Part shown: one piece after another, positions 29,556 to 39,039 of the stretch
How the letters are laid out: the number at the start of each line of letters is the position of its first letter
How positions within the stretch are numbered: the stretch's first letter is position 1
Source of the DNA: an uncultured cyanobacterium
Lineage (GTDB): Bacteria > Cyanobacteriota > Cyanobacteriia > Cyanobacteriales > Nostocaceae
Direction: 5' to 3'
NCBI GenBank assembly: GCA_903848645.1
Contig: CAINGU010000078.1
Location: 62,001 to 126,000 of the forward strand
Length of the DNA: 64,000 nucleotides
Notes under the pieces: generated by a model
Database searches by the model: none
What the model was told of the DNA's origin: nothing
Seen by the model: only the letters and a program-made list of their open reading frames with translations
Program-made: the position numbers and the translations under genes

Positions 29556-30341
29556 ATGCCTATTTTAAAAGTCAGTCACTTTACCTCTGTACCCATATTT
29601 TCCTTACTAGTAAGTGGGTGTTCGGTGTTAATGTGCGAATATAGTCCAGTCCAAGCTCAAATACCCGACAATAATCTATTTTTAGCACAAACAACGCTGC
29701 CATACCTCCGTGAGATGCCCCTCAACCAGCAGCCATTACCCCAGTTACAACCAGTAAATTTTTATCAATCTCCAGGTACACAATATAGTCAATTTAACCC
29801 AAATTTTGACCAATATTTTGTTTATGTTGATAGCAGTAACTCCCAATTATTGCAGCTAGTTCGGCAAATTGAAAGCAGTGCCTATCTCCGCGAGTATAAT
29901 GGACGGAATGTGATTCAATCTGGGGTTTTCAATGGACAAAATAATGCTCAAAAACGGGTAAGAGAACTGGAATTAAATGGTATTCCTGGTGCAAGAATTG
30001 TTAATTCTAATAATATAGAAGTAACTTCTTATAATTCTTCCCAACAAGTAATACCTGATGATAACACTGTATATAATACGCAGAACTATAGAAATAACTC
30101 TCAACAGCAAAGAAGTAAATATTACTATGTAGTTATTCCCAGTAGTGCTAATAATCTACGTTCTGTTGGCACACAAATTCAGCAAAAAATAGGCATAAAT
30201 ATTAACGTATTTCTAAGAAATCAACCACGAGGATCTCATATAGCTGTAGGACCCTTTAGCGATAAATTAGAAGCCGAACAATGGAATAGCTATTTAAAGA
30301 ATTTAGGTCACGGTAATGCTAGGGTTTATTATGGAAAATAA
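29556..30341 (+). CDS. Secreted protein with SPOR-like repeats
   Basis: I prefer the ATG at 29556 (preceded by GGTGA) over a TTG seven codons earlier. It encodes a hydrophobic signal region (IFSLLVSGCSVL) and two similar segments of about 70 residues: YVDSSNSQLLQLVRQIE...VFNGQNNAQKRVREL and VIPSSANNLRSVGTQI...VGPFSDKLEAEQWNSYL. The pattern of xVGxFxxxxxAxxxxxxL is that of SPOR/peptidoglycan-binding repeats. The role is probably in the cell envelope, but the function is unproven. Confidence 0.65.
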   Translation: MPILKVSHFTSVPIFSLLVSGCSVLMCEYSPVQAQIPDNNLFLAQTTLPYLREMPLNQQPLPQLQPVNFYQSPGTQYSQFNPNFDQYFVYVDSSNSQLLQLVRQIESSAYLREYNGRNVIQSGVFNGQNNAQKRVRELELNGIPGARIVNSNNIEVTSYNSSQQVIPDDNTVYNTQNYRNNSQQQRSKYYYVVIPSSANNLRSVGTQIQQKIGININVFLRNQPRGSHIAVGPFSDKLEAEQWNSYLKNLGHGNARVYYGK

Positions 30342-30344
30342 GGT

Positions 30345-30433
30345 AATTGGTAATTGGTAATTCGAGAAAATATTTGTCTTTATCCTGACAACCGACAACC
30401 GACAACCGACAACCGACAACTGACAACCGACAA
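30345..30433. repeat. GACAACC tandem repeats
   Basis: About six tandem 7-bp GACAACC/GACAACT units occupy the spacer in front of nnr. Confidence 0.8.
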
Positions 30434-31954
30434 ATGACTAAAGAAAAATTTGTTGTTACCGCAGCCCAAATGCGGGAGATTGAAACCAGGATATTTACAG
30501 CAGGAATGCCTGTAGCTGCTTTAATGGAAAAGGTTGCAGGATTAATTTCCCAACGTTTACAGCTTATTATTTCCCCAGAAAAATGTGTAGGAATTTTAGT
30601 TGGTCCCGGTCATAATGGTGGAGATGCTTTAGTAGTAGCTCGTGAACTGCATTTTCGCGGTTATCAAGTTTGGATTTATCAACCTTTTGCTAAGTTAAAA
30701 GAATTAACTTCCCAACATTTTCAATATATTCAAAATTTAGGAATTCCCTGTTATCAAGAAATTTCCGAAATCCCAAGTTATGATTTTTTAATTGACGGTT
30801 TATTTGGCTTTGGTTTAGAAAGAGAAATTACTGATTCTATCGCTGCGGCAATTAATTATTTTAATGGCAAAAATCAACCTATTATTAGTATTGATATACC
30901 TTCGGGTTTACATACAGATACAGGAGAAGTTTTAGGAACAGCTATTCAGGCAAATTATACATTTTGCTTGGGTTTATGGAAACAAGGTTTATTACAAGAA
31001 CAAGCATTACCTTATGTTGGTAAAGTTGAATTAATTGATTTCGATATTCCCTTAGCAGATATTCATGCTGTTATTGGTGATATCCCCACAATCAAACGCA
31101 TTACTCAAACAACAGCATTATCAACTTTACCTTTACCTCGTCCTTTAATTACTCACAAATATAAACAAGGACATTTACTATTAATTTGTGGTTCTCGACG
31201 TTATGCCGGTGGAGCAATTTTAACAGGTTTAGGTGCGCGAGCTTCTGGTGTAGGAATGTTATCTATTGCTGTTCCAGAATCTCTGAAAATGTTGTTAGTT
31301 TCCCATTTACCAGAAGCGTTAATTATTGGTTGTCCCGAAACCGAAACAGGAGCAATTGCTAATTTGCAATTACCAGAAAATATAGATTTAAATTCATTTA
31401 CTGCAATTGCTTGTGGACCTGGTTTAACTAAAGATAATATTTCTCTGCTTCCCCAAATAATTAAATGTGAATGTCCCTTAATTCTTGATGCTGACGCTTT
31501 AAATATGTTGGCACAATTAGGAACTATCCCCACATTAAAACCACGAAAATCTGCCACCGTACTCACACCCCATACTGGAGAATTTCAGCGATTATTTCCG
31601 AATATTGATCACACAAATAGAATCAAAGCAGTGCAAACAGCAGCCCAAGAAAGTGGGGCTGTAGTCCTATTAAAAGGGGCAAGAACGGCTATATCTAATC
31701 CGCAAGGTGATGTTTGGATAAATCCCGAAAGTACCCCAGCCTTAGCCCGTGGTGGCAGTGGTGATGTATTAACTGGTTTATTAGGTGGACTATTAGCGCA
31801 AATTATGAATAAAGAAATTGTTATAGAAGATATAGTCGCAACTGCGGCTTGGTGGCATTCCCAAGCAGGAATTTTAGCAGCACAAACAAGAACAGAATTA
31901 GGAGTTGATGCTTTTACACTGACACAATATTTACTTCCGGTTTTGAAGCGATGA
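30434..31954 (+). CDS. Bifunctional NAD(P)H-hydrate repair enzyme Nnr
   Basis: The 506-residue protein is a fusion. The N-terminal half (about 1-210) is the epimerase YjeF_N, with GPGHNGGDALVVAREL near residue 58 and DGLFGFGL. The C-terminal half (about 230-500) is the ADP- or ATP-dependent dehydratase with VLTPHTGEF, GARTAISNP and the nucleotide site ARGGSGDVLTGLLGGLLAQ. It repairs hydrated NADH and NADPH. Both active halves look complete, and the length matches the family. Confidence 0.94.
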   Translation: MTKEKFVVTAAQMREIETRIFTAGMPVAALMEKVAGLISQRLQLIISPEKCVGILVGPGHNGGDALVVARELHFRGYQVWIYQPFAKLKELTSQHFQYIQNLGIPCYQEISEIPSYDFLIDGLFGFGLEREITDSIAAAINYFNGKNQPIISIDIPSGLHTDTGEVLGTAIQANYTFCLGLWKQGLLQEQALPYVGKVELIDFDIPLADIHAVIGDIPTIKRITQTTALSTLPLPRPLITHKYKQGHLLLICGSRRYAGGAILTGLGARASGVGMLSIAVPESLKMLLVSHLPEALIIGCPETETGAIANLQLPENIDLNSFTAIACGPGLTKDNISLLPQIIKCECPLILDADALNMLAQLGTIPTLKPRKSATVLTPHTGEFQRLFPNIDHTNRIKAVQTAAQESGAVVLLKGARTAISNPQGDVWINPESTPALARGGSGDVLTGLLGGLLAQIMNKEIVIEDIVATAAWWHSQAGILAAQTRTELGVDAFTLTQYLLPVLKR

Positions 31955-31957
31955 TAA

Positions 31958-32022
31958 TGGGGACTGGGGACTGGGTAAAAATTTTTCCCAATCACCAATC
32001 ACCAATCACCAATCACCTGATA
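31958..32022. repeat. CAATCAC tandem repeats
   Basis: Four tandem copies of CAATCAC occur between nnr and rplL, which converge here. Confidence 0.7.
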
Positions 32023-32026
32023 ACAA

Positions 32027-32416
32027 TTACTTAACTGTTACCTTACCACCAGCTTCTTCAATCCGCTTCTTGATATCCTCAGCAGCATCCTTAGTTACAG
32101 CTTCTTTAACTGCTTTAGGAGCGGCTTCTACCAAGTCCTTAGCTTCTTTCAGACCTAGACCTGTGATTTCACGAACGATTTTCAGTACAGCAATCTTCTT
32201 GTCTGCTGGTACGGAATCCAAAATTGCATCAAATTCGGTCTTCTCTTCTACTACTTCAGCAGCAGCAGCACCAGCACCAGGAGCCATCATCATCATGCCA
32301 CCAGTAGCAGCAGCACTAACACCAAAAGCTTCTTCGATTTGCTTAACTAATTCAGAAGCTTCTAATAAGGTCAAAGATTTCAACTGGTCTAAAATTTGTT
32401 CGGTTGCAGCAGACAT
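32027..32416 (-). CDS. 50S ribosomal protein L7/L12
   Basis: The 129-residue protein has an N-terminal dimerisation domain, a flexible Ala/Gly/Met-rich hinge ([16 protein letters not shown]) and a C-terminal factor-binding domain with [29 protein letters not shown]-type sequence. The stalk protein recruits GTPase translation factors. It follows rplJ by about 60 bp on the same strand and shares the L10-controlled operon. Confidence 0.98.
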   Translation of the reverse strand: MSAATEQILDQLKSLTLLEASELVKQIEEAFGVSAAATGGMMMMAPGAGAAAAEVVEEKTEFDAILDSVPADKKIAVLKIVREITGLGLKEAKDLVEAAPKAVKEAVTKDAAEDIKKRIEEAGGKVTVK

Positions 32417-32475
32417 GGATATAACTCCTAAAGAATTTTTGATTTGTTAGTTTTTTAGTTGTGAGTTGTCAGTGA

Positions 32476-33045
32476 TTAATCTTCACTGACTACCGCTGAT
32501 TCAGCAGCACTTTCAGAACTATCGCTATTTTCTTTTTCAGCGACAGCTTGCAAAGCGCGAGCCAAGGAACTGGGAACTTCGTTGATACCAACAGCCAGCT
32601 TGGTAGCCACACCGTTGATAGCACCAGCAATTTGAGCCATAAGTTGTTCCTTAGATGGCAAGTCTCCTAGAGCCTTGACATCAGCTTCACTCAGGACACG
32701 ACCTTCCATGACACCACCACGAATTTCTGATTTCTTGGTGGCTTTTTGGAATGCTTGGTAAGCTTTGATCGCAGATAAATCTTCTTTAACTAGCAGAAAT
32801 GCAGAAGAACCGTTAAGTAATTCTGACATTGGCTGCCATTGTTCCTGATCCTTAATAGCAATGCCCATAAAGGTGTTTTTTGTCACCTTACAGATAGCAC
32901 CACTAGGACGAAGTTGCCGACGCAAATCTGTGATTTCAGCAACTGTTAGCCCCTGATAATCAATTACCAGTGCTAAAGTTGATTCACTCAAAGAAACTTT
33001 AAGATCAGCAACTATTTCTTTTTTGTTTTCTAACGTTCTTCCCAT
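32476..33045 (-). CDS. 50S ribosomal protein L10
   Basis: This is a 189-residue protein of the L10 family ([20 protein letters not shown] at the start, [28 protein letters not shown]). Its long C-terminal helix anchors L7/L12 dimers. The last residues are acidic and low-complexity. L10 autoregulates its mRNA, and the leader upstream (33304-33349) fits this. Confidence 0.98.
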   Translation of the reverse strand: MGRTLENKKEIVADLKVSLSESTLALVIDYQGLTVAEITDLRRQLRPSGAICKVTKNTFMGIAIKDQEQWQPMSELLNGSSAFLLVKEDLSAIKAYQAFQKATKKSEIRGGVMEGRVLSEADVKALGDLPSKEQLMAQIAGAINGVATKLAVGINEVPSSLARALQAVAEKENSDSSESAAESAVVSED

Positions 33046-33059
33046 ACTTGTCTCACCTC

Positions 33060-33175
33060 CAATGTCAGTTGTCAGTGGTCAGTTGTTAGTTGTCAGTTGT
33101 CAGTTCTAAGTAGGGGCGCAGGGCCTGCGCCCAGTTGTTAGTTGTCAGTTGTTAGTTGTTACTCTATTTACTGTC
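33060..33175. repeat. GTCAGTTGTTAGTT tandem repeats with a GC palindrome
   Basis: About ten units of GTCAGTTGTTAGTT type surround a palindrome at 33110-33134 with the core GGGCGCAGGGCCTGCGCCC. The palindrome is identical, in the opposite orientation, to 38333-38357. The repeats lie in the rplJ leader between the attenuator and the start codon. Confidence 0.85.
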
Positions 33176-33210
33176 ACCTGTCACCTTTTTGCTGACTTAC
33201 CGAAAAAATT

Positions 33211-33237
33211 TAACCCCAGCTAACTTAGCCAGGGTTT
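33211..33237 (-). terminator. Attenuator in the rplJ-rplL leader
   Basis: On the minus strand AACCCTGGCTAA pairs with TTAGCTGGGGTT to form a strong hairpin, followed by AAATTTTTTC. It lies between the L10 leader and rplJ and can act as an intrinsic terminator controlling entry into rplJ-rplL. Confidence 0.7.
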
Positions 33238-33303
33238 CAAAGTGGTATTTTTAATGCTGTAGTTGTCACAGTTTCACTGTTCAAACTTCAGACGGTTAAA
33301 ATT

Positions 33304-33349
33304 ACAACCTCGGCAGGGTATTAAGCTATTAGCACCTGCTGTCTCCGGC
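33304..33349 (-). ncRNA. Ribosomal protein L10 leader RNA
   Basis: The minus strand reads AGCCGGAGACAGCAGGTG, then CTAATAGCTTAATA and CCCTGCCGAGGTTGTA. This is the conserved kink-turn core of the L10 leader that L10(L12)4 binds to regulate rplJ-rplL. It is correctly placed upstream of rplJ, and the attenuator hairpin lies downstream. Confidence 0.85.
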
Positions 33350-33467
33350 TTTATTAAATTTTGGATTTTGGATTTCGGATTTTGGATTTGAAATTAAAGC
33401 TTGATAATTAAGGAAAAAATTCAATTGTCTATCTAGCAACTATCAATCTAAAATCTAAAATCTAAAA

Positions 33468-34184
33468 TTATGCAGCGTCAGTTAGTTTTAACTCTCTTAG
33501 GGCGCTGATGTCAATAGCAATTGATGGACCCATTGTCGAGGATATGTACAATGACCGCCAATAACGACCCTTAGCGCCTGAAGGACGGTTACGGTCAACT
33601 GACTCTTGTAATGCTTTCAGATTTGTTAATAAATCTTCAGGTGAAAAAGCAGCCTTACCAAACATAACATGAACAATCCCAGTCCGATCAGCCCGATATT
33701 CTAATTTACCAGCTTTGAATTCAGCGATCGCACTAGCAACATCAAATGTCACTGTTCCACCTTTAGGTGAAGGCATTAAACCCCGTGGCCCTAATAATTT
33801 ACCAAGCTTTGCTACCTGTGGCATCACATCTGGTGTAGCAATCAGCTTATCAAAGTCCATAAAGCCTTTTTGAATCTGGTCAATTAGTTCTTCTGAACCA
33901 GCTATATCAGCACCAGCATTAGTTGCTTCTGTGACTTTTTCACCTCTAGCGATAACTGCTACCCGAATTATCTGTCCTGTACCTTTGGGTAGTGCTACCG
34001 TTGTCCGCAACTGTTGGTCTGTATATTTAGGATCAATTCCTAAACGGATATGAGCTTCAGCAGCTTCACTAAATTTAGCGGTTGCTGTTTCTTTTAACAA
34101 AGCTAATGCTTCTAAGGGTGTATAATCCCTATCTTCTACTTTTTCTAGCAACGCCTGTAAGCGGCGTGATACTTTTTTTGCCAT
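33468..34184 (-). CDS. 50S ribosomal protein L1
   Basis: The 238-residue protein has the L1 signature [29 protein letters not shown] and the start [21 protein letters not shown]1 binds 23S rRNA at the E-site stalk. It follows rplK by 128 bp, a gap that contains GATTTTAGATTTTGG repeats. The L11-L1 pair is conserved in bacteria. Confidence 0.98.
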   Translation of the reverse strand: MAKKVSRRLQALLEKVEDRDYTPLEALALLKETATAKFSEAAEAHIRLGIDPKYTDQQLRTTVALPKGTGQIIRVAVIARGEKVTEATNAGADIAGSEELIDQIQKGFMDFDKLIATPDVMPQVAKLGKLLGPRGLMPSPKGGTVTFDVASAIAEFKAGKLEYRADRTGIVHVMFGKAAFSPEDLLTNLKALQESVDRNRPSGAKGRYWRSLYISSTMGPSIAIDISALRELKLTDAA

Positions 34185-34312
34185 TTTTTTCTCCTGGGGT
34201 AATCTCGAAGTCGTGCTTCTCCCCCGATATGATTTTAGATTTTGGATTTTAGATTTTGGATTTTGCTATTAGTTATTCACTCAAAAGCACAAATTCAAAA
34301 TTTATCACTTAA

Positions 34313-34738
34313 TTAATCTGTAACAGTTACGCCCATATTTTTAGCAGTCCCTTCCACGATATTCATGGCTGCATCAATATCATTGGCATTGAGGTCAGGA
34401 AGCTTGGTTTGAGCAATTTCGCGTAATTGCGTTCTGCTAATGCTACCAACTTTCTTTTTGTTGGGTTCATTTGAGCCTCTTTCAATCTTCGCTGCCTTGC
34501 GAATCAACACTGATGCTGGTGGGGTTTTGAGGACAAATGTAAAACTTCTATCTTCATAAACAGAAATTTCTACAGGTATTACCATTCCAGCTTGGTCTGC
34601 TGTTTTGGCATTGTACTCTTTGCAGAACATCATGATGTTAACGCCGTGTTGACCCAGCGCGGGACCAACTGGCGGTGCTGGGTTGGCTTTCCCAGCATTC
34701 AGGGCCAATTTAATGACCGCTACTACTTTCTTCGCCAT
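34313..34738 (-). CDS. 50S ribosomal protein L11
   Basis: The 141-residue protein starts [37 protein letters not shown] and ends in [13 protein letters not shown], both diagnostic of L11. It sits 6 bp after nusG on the same strand. L11 forms part of the GTPase-associated centre. Confidence 0.99.
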   Translation of the reverse strand: MAKKVVAVIKLALNAGKANPAPPVGPALGQHGVNIMMFCKEYNAKTADQAGMVIPVEISVYEDRSFTFVLKTPPASVLIRKAAKIERGSNEPNKKKVGSISRTQLREIAQTKLPDLNANDIDAAMNIVEGTAKNMGVTVTD

Positions 34739-34744
34739 TTGTAT

Positions 34745-35377
34745 TTAGCTCTGTTTTTTAACCTGATTAAATTCCAATTCTACTGGTGTATCTCGTCCAA
34801 AGATAGAGAGTAGAGCTTTTAGTTTACTCCGTTCTGGGGAAACTTCAATTACCTCGCCCTCAAAATCCTTAAATGGACCAGAAAGCACAACTATCTTATC
34901 ACCTGTAGCCATATCAATTTTGACTACTGGCTCTTGTTCCAAGGCTTGTTTGAATATGCGTTCAACTTCCGAAGGATTCAGGGGAACTGGCTTAACGTGA
35001 CCACGGCCTCTACCGCTTCCACGCTTTTGCTCTGCGCCCACAAAGTTAATGACGTGGGAGGTGTTTCTTACCACCTGCCATGTATCATCACTCATCACCA
35101 TTCGGACTAGCACATAACCAGGGAAAACCTTTTCTTCTGATGGGAGACGTTTACCATCCTTACGGATTTTCACCGTTGGGGTGTGGGGAATTTCCACTTG
35201 GATGATTTTGTCAGCGACATCAAAAGTTTGGATACGTTGCTCTAAGTTTGTCTTCACCCGTTTCTCACAGCCAGAGGCTACTTGCACTGCATACCAGCGG
35301 GCTTCTTTAATCGCTGTCAAGAGTGCTTCCTCTAACTGCAACTCCGAGTTGCGTGGTTCGTCTGTTGCAGAAGTCAT
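34745..35377 (-). CDS. Transcription termination/antitermination factor NusG
   Basis: I place the start at 35377 (MTSATDEPRN), because its ATG overlaps the secE stop in an ATGA; the frame extends eight codons into secE, but that start is less likely. The 210-residue protein has the NGN domain (ARWYAVQVASGCEKRVKTNLEQRI, then EEKVFPGYVLVRMVM) and a KOW motif (GDKIVVLSGPFKDFEGEVIEV). It couples RNA polymerase with Rho and ribosomes. Confidence 0.95.
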   Translation of the reverse strand: MTSATDEPRNSELQLEEALLTAIKEARWYAVQVASGCEKRVKTNLEQRIQTFDVADKIIQVEIPHTPTVKIRKDGKRLPSEEKVFPGYVLVRMVMSDDTWQVVRNTSHVINFVGAEQKRGSGRGRGHVKPVPLNPSEVERIFKQALEQEPVVKIDMATGDKIVVLSGPFKDFEGEVIEVSPERSKLKALLSIFGRDTPVELEFNQVKKQS

Positions 35378-35598
35378 CAGAACACCTGTTTTGCTGCCCA
35401 ACCGAACAATCCATCGACCAAATATATCAAAGATGCGGAGAGTGTAACCATTAATAGTACAGCGGCTGATTCACTCACCAACTGTTGCCGACTGGGCCAA
35501 ACTACTTTTTCAAGTTCTTCCTTCGTTCCTTGGAAAAAATTGTTTAAGCTAAACCCATTTTCGGTTTCTGGCATTTCTGCTTCATTTTTTTTGGCCAC
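35377..35598 (-). CDS. Preprotein translocase subunit SecE
   Basis: A 73-residue protein with the SecE core FFQGTKEELEKVVWPSRQQLVSESAAVLLMVTLSASLIYLVD, one transmembrane helix. It overlaps nusG by one base (ATGA). The tRNA-Trp gene lies just upstream, a widely conserved trnW-secE-nusG order. Confidence 0.97.
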   Translation of the reverse strand: MAKKNEAEMPETENGFSLNNFFQGTKEELEKVVWPSRQQLVSESAAVLLMVTLSASLIYLVDGLFGWAAKQVF

Positions 35599-35781
35599 AG
35601 TCGTTATCCCCCCGTTTCTTAAATAGCCCCACCTTGTGATTTTTTCAAGGTTTACAGCTTCGGCCTAAATTAACTGGCAAAAGGAAAGCTACATCTTAAA
35701 AAAATTATACCCGAAATAATTGACGCTTTCTGCTGTTTTGGCAGTGACGTTATTGCTTCGGGCAATATTTTTCTTTTTTAG

Positions 35782-35854
35782 CGCGCCCTGGAGGACTTGA
35801 ACCCCCGACATCAGGTTTTGGAGACCTGCGTTCTACCAACTGAACTAAGAGCGC
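35782..35854 (-). tRNA. tRNA-Trp (CCA anticodon)
   Basis: The minus strand begins GCGCTCTTAGTTCAGTTGG and folds into a full cloverleaf. The acceptor is GCGCTCT/AGGGCGC, the anticodon loop is CTCCAAA (anticodon CCA) and the T-loop is GGTTCAAGTCC. The CCA end is not encoded. It precedes secE on the same strand. Confidence 0.97.
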
Positions 35855-36003
35855 ACAAGCTTTTCTCGTTACAGTCATTGCGCTGAACTTTATTTAGTCT
35901 AACGCAATTTCGATTCTAATTGTAACTTATTTTTTTTTATTTGGCAAGTTAGCGGCGGATGCCGCTTGCAGCTTGGGTTTTGCCTATCAATTTACCATTT
36001 TGA

Positions 36004-36366
36004 TTACAGAGCGCGGTCAAATCTTTGTTTAATACGGGTTGCCTTGCCGACGCGATCGCGTAGATAGTACAATTTAGCACGTCTAACTTTACCACGACGC
36101 AATACTTTAATGCTTTCAACCAGGGGAGAATGAAGCAAAAATACTCGTTCAACACCCACACCTTGGAAAACTTTGCGGACTGTGATGGTTTCGTTGATGC
36201 CGCCATTCCGCATGGCTATAACTACACCTTCGTAAGGTTGCACACGGAATTTAGTGCCTTCCTGAATTTTGACTCCGACTTTTACTGTGTCACCGACATA
36301 GATATCGGGTAAATCAGATTTCATTTGTTCCGCTTCAATGGAGCGAATAATTTCTTGAGCGTTCAT
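36004..36366 (-). CDS. 50S ribosomal protein L19
   Basis: The 120-residue protein contains the L19 signature [37 protein letters not shown] and [44 protein letters not shown] (given here in outline). L19 sits at the subunit interface near 16S/23S bridges. The gene is the first of the minus-strand ribosomal/Sec block. Confidence 0.97.
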   Translation of the reverse strand: MNAQEIIRSIEAEQMKSDLPDIYVGDTVKVGVKIQEGTKFRVQPYEGVVIAMRNGGINETITVRKVFQGVGVERVFLLHSPLVESIKVLRRGKVRRAKLYYLRDRVGKATRIKQRFDRAL

Positions 36367-36496
36367 TATTTTTCTGTTTTTTGAAAAAACTCACAATCGT
36401 TAATTATAAATCTATAATCGCCTGAGAGTCTAGAAATTTCACTCAATTATAAATAAAAACTACTAATAAATTAAAAATTAAGAATTAAAAAACTCT

Positions 36497-36540
36497 TGTC
36501 TGTTCCCTGTTCCCTGTTCCCTGTTCCCTGTTCCCTGTTG
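36497..36540. repeat. CTGTTCC tandem heptamers
   Basis: Five to six tandem copies of the CTGTTCC heptamer lie in the divergent spacer between rplS and hflX. Confidence 0.85.
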
Positions 36541-36595
36541 TAAAATAGACAGTGTAAGGATTCAGGGGGAACCAGGTAACTGGTCATAAACGCCT

Positions 36596-38332
36596 ATAGA
36601 GACTATCTTTGGTAATGTTCAAGGTTTAAAGTCCAGCCAGCTAAAACAACTCCAGCGGCTGTACCACCAGCGGATATCAGGTGATTGCATTACTACAACT
36701 GATTTTGCTCAACGCTTGGCAGCAGTTAGTACGGAAATTAATCAGCCTGTTTGTGCCTATGTTAATCGTCGCGGACAAGTAATTCGAGTCGGTGTAGGTA
36801 CTCCGCGTCAAACCCAAATTCCGCCCCTAGAACTGCCTCGTTATGGTGCAGAACGTCTGAGCGGTATTCGTTGTTTATCCACCAATCTCAAGTCAGAAGA
36901 ACCGAGTGAGTCAGCCTTAACTGCCATGGCTTTGCAAAGATTGGATGCCTTAGTAGTTTTAAATATTACTGGAGGAGGATTTACAAAGCGTGGTGGTGGT
37001 GCAACCGGGTATGTGAAAGAAGCTTATTTAGCGCATCTGGTGGCTAATAGTAAACAATTAGTTGCTACTCAATCATCTGGTACTAGTATTTCAGATGCGG
37101 GGATATATTCCCACATATCACCACCTCTGAGCTTAGATGCTTTAGCCGACCAGGATTTTCTAGACTTAGTGGAAGGTTTGGAAGAGGAATTTAGTCGGGA
37201 GTTTGTAGCTCAAGAAGTAGAGGCTGATCATGATCGGGTGGTAGTTGTGGGGGTATTAACAGAAAATATCACGCCGCAACAATTCCAAGATATCATAGTA
37301 GAATTGACCCGATTAGTGGATACCGCTGGAGGTGTTGTCTTACAAACCTTACAACAAAAGCGATCGCGTATTCATCCCCAAACAGTGATTGGTGAAGGTA
37401 AAGTCCAAGAAGTGGCGATCGCTGTGCAAACTCTAGGTGCTAATTTGGTAGTATTTGATCGTGATCTTTCCCGCTCCCAAGTTCGCAATTTAGAAGCACA
37501 AATTGGTGTCAGAGTAATTGACCGCACCGAAGTAATTTTAGATATTTTTGCCCAACGCGCTCAATCTGGTGCAGGTAAATTACAGGTGGAACTGGCACAA
37601 TTAGGGTATATGCTGCCACGACTGACCGGCAAAGGTGAGGGTATGTCCAGATTAGGGGGTGGTATTGGCACAAGAGGACCGGGTGAAACCAAGCTAGAAA
37701 CAGAACGTCGGGCTATTCAAAAACGGATTTCCCAACTTCAACATGAAGTTAATCAATTACAAGCTCATCGTTGTCGCTTACGTCAACGAAGACAAGATCG
37801 ACAAGTTCCCTCGGTAGCTTTGGTGGGTTATACAAATGCTGGTAAATCTACTTTACTCAACGCCCTGACCAATTCGGAAGTATACACGGCTGACCAACTG
37901 TTTGCTACCCTTGACCCGACCACGCGGCGATTAATAATTCCTCATGCAGAAACTGGCGCACCCCAGGAAACTTTGATGACGGATACTGTAGGGTTTATCC
38001 ATGAGTTACCCGCATCTTTAATGGATGCTTTTCGGGCAACTTTGGAAGAGGTGACAGAAGCGGATGCTTTATTGCATTTGGTGGATTTATCTCATCCTGC
38101 TTGGTTGAATCATATTCGCGCAGTTCGGGATATACTCGCGCAAATGCCGATTACACCGGGACCGGCGTTGGTGGCTTTTAATAAAATTGATCAAGTTAGT
38201 AGTGAAACACTCGCTGTGGCTAGGGAAGAGTTTCCTTTAGCAGTGTTTATTTCTGCTAGTCAGCGGTTAGGACTGGAAACTCTGCGTCAGCGTCTGTCTC
38301 TATTGATTGAGTACGCTGTTGGTGATGATTAG
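36596..38332 (+). CDS. GTPase HflX
   Basis: HflX is a ribosome-associated GTPase. It has the G1 loop GYTNAGKST near residue 379 of the extended frame and the HflX-type GLSRLGGGIGTRGPGETKLE motif. Its TRLVDTAGGVVLQTL and MLPRLTGKGEG segments are also family-typical. The conventional starts give a TTG at 36716 (538 residues). However, the frame stays open upstream with sequence that I recognise as the normal HflX N-terminus (ETIFGNVQGLKSSQLKQLQR, LYHQR). The codon where homologues have ATG is ATA at 36596, so the true protein is probably about 578 residues. Confidence 0.85.
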   Translation: METIFGNVQGLKSSQLKQLQRLYHQRISGDCITTTDFAQRLAAVSTEINQPVCAYVNRRGQVIRVGVGTPRQTQIPPLELPRYGAERLSGIRCLSTNLKSEEPSESALTAMALQRLDALVVLNITGGGFTKRGGGATGYVKEAYLAHLVANSKQLVATQSSGTSISDAGIYSHISPPLSLDALADQDFLDLVEGLEEEFSREFVAQEVEADHDRVVVVGVLTENITPQQFQDIIVELTRLVDTAGGVVLQTLQQKRSRIHPQTVIGEGKVQEVAIAVQTLGANLVVFDRDLSRSQVRNLEAQIGVRVIDRTEVILDIFAQRAQSGAGKLQVELAQLGYMLPRLTGKGEGMSRLGGGIGTRGPGETKLETERRAIQKRISQLQHEVNQLQAHRCRLRQRRQDRQVPSVALVGYTNAGKSTLLNALTNSEVYTADQLFATLDPTTRRLIIPHAETGAPQETLMTDTVGFIHELPASLMDAFRATLEEVTEADALLHLVDLSHPAWLNHIRAVRDILAQMPITPGPALVAFNKIDQVSSETLAVAREEFPLAVFISASQRLGLETLRQRLSLLIEYAVGDD

Positions 38333-38357
38333 CTGGGCGCAGGCCCTGCGCCCCTAC
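38333..38357. repeat. GC-rich palindrome between convergent genes
   Basis: This 25-bp element with the core GGGCGCAGGCCCTGCGCCC fills the space between two convergent stop codons. It is the reverse complement of 33110-33134. It may serve as a terminator for both genes, though its sequence points to a mobile repeat. Confidence 0.8.
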
Positions 38358-38896
38358 TGTTTCATTAAAGACAGTTCGATGTAATTTTCGTTGGGCTGTT
38401 TAATGCTCACTTCTACGCTAGGTCCAAAATACTTGGTCATTTTTTCTTGCTTTTGTTGCCAGGTATCAAAGGTGATTAGTGGTGAATCGAATTCTAGAAT
38501 TAAGGTATAAGCCCCATTAATTTCGGTTTCTCGTAAACCAGTCACTATTGGTCTTTCTTCGTCCGTGGGACTTAAACCTAAATAAGCAAGGGCTACATCT
38601 AGATGAGCTTTTTGCCCATAGCAGAAGCGTGTGATGTCCTTGCGGATTTTATTTTGTGTGACGGTTGCTTGTTGTTTTCTGAGTTCTAAGATTGAGGGTG
38701 TGGTAGTTTGGCTGAAGGGTATGGGTTTAAGTTCATTAGCTTTTAGGGCTAAACCTCCCAGTAACAGCGGAAAACCATAGAAAAATCCTACTAGATTGAG
38801 GGTAGCATTATCCGCAAAGTAGGCAACAAAACCTGTGATAGTCAGTATACTACCTATTGTTAAACCAAGTGTTCCCAAAGAAATTCCGCCGATCAT
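38354..38896 (-). CDS. DUF2854 domain-containing membrane protein
   Basis: The 180-residue protein has two hydrophobic helices at the N-terminus (GTLGLTIGSILTITGFVAYF and FFYGFPLLLGGLAL) and a soluble C-terminal domain (about residues 90-180). This is the DUF2854 layout found in cyanobacteria and plastids. The function is unknown. Its stop sits in the palindrome shared with hflX. Confidence 0.85.
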   Translation of the reverse strand: MIGGISLGTLGLTIGSILTITGFVAYFADNATLNLVGFFYGFPLLLGGLALKANELKPIPFSQTTTPSILELRKQQATVTQNKIRKDITRFCYGQKAHLDVALAYLGLSPTDEERPIVTGLRETEINGAYTLILEFDSPLITFDTWQQKQEKMTKYFGPSVEVSIKQPNENYIELSLMKQ

Positions 38897-39039
38897 AATT
38901 TGAGATTAATATAATTTATTTTCATCCTGAGTTCTATTATCATCTCTGATCAGTGACAGATTGGGAAAGGGGGAAATTGATATTCTTCCTTTTTGCGTTA
39001 ACTTTAGATTTGAAGTATTTAAAGATTGGAAGTAGAAAA

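Noticed and set aside
30384-30433. GACAACC tandem array as a CRISPR
   Set aside because: Units are 7 bp with no spacers between them.
36497-36540. CTGTTCC array as a CRISPR or origin
   Set aside because: It is a contiguous heptamer repeat without spacers, and no dnaA-box cluster is present.
38953-39039. Upstream GTG start of the small coiled-coil gene
   Set aside because: The added residues are hydrophobic and unlike the rest; the internal ATG gives a compact protein.
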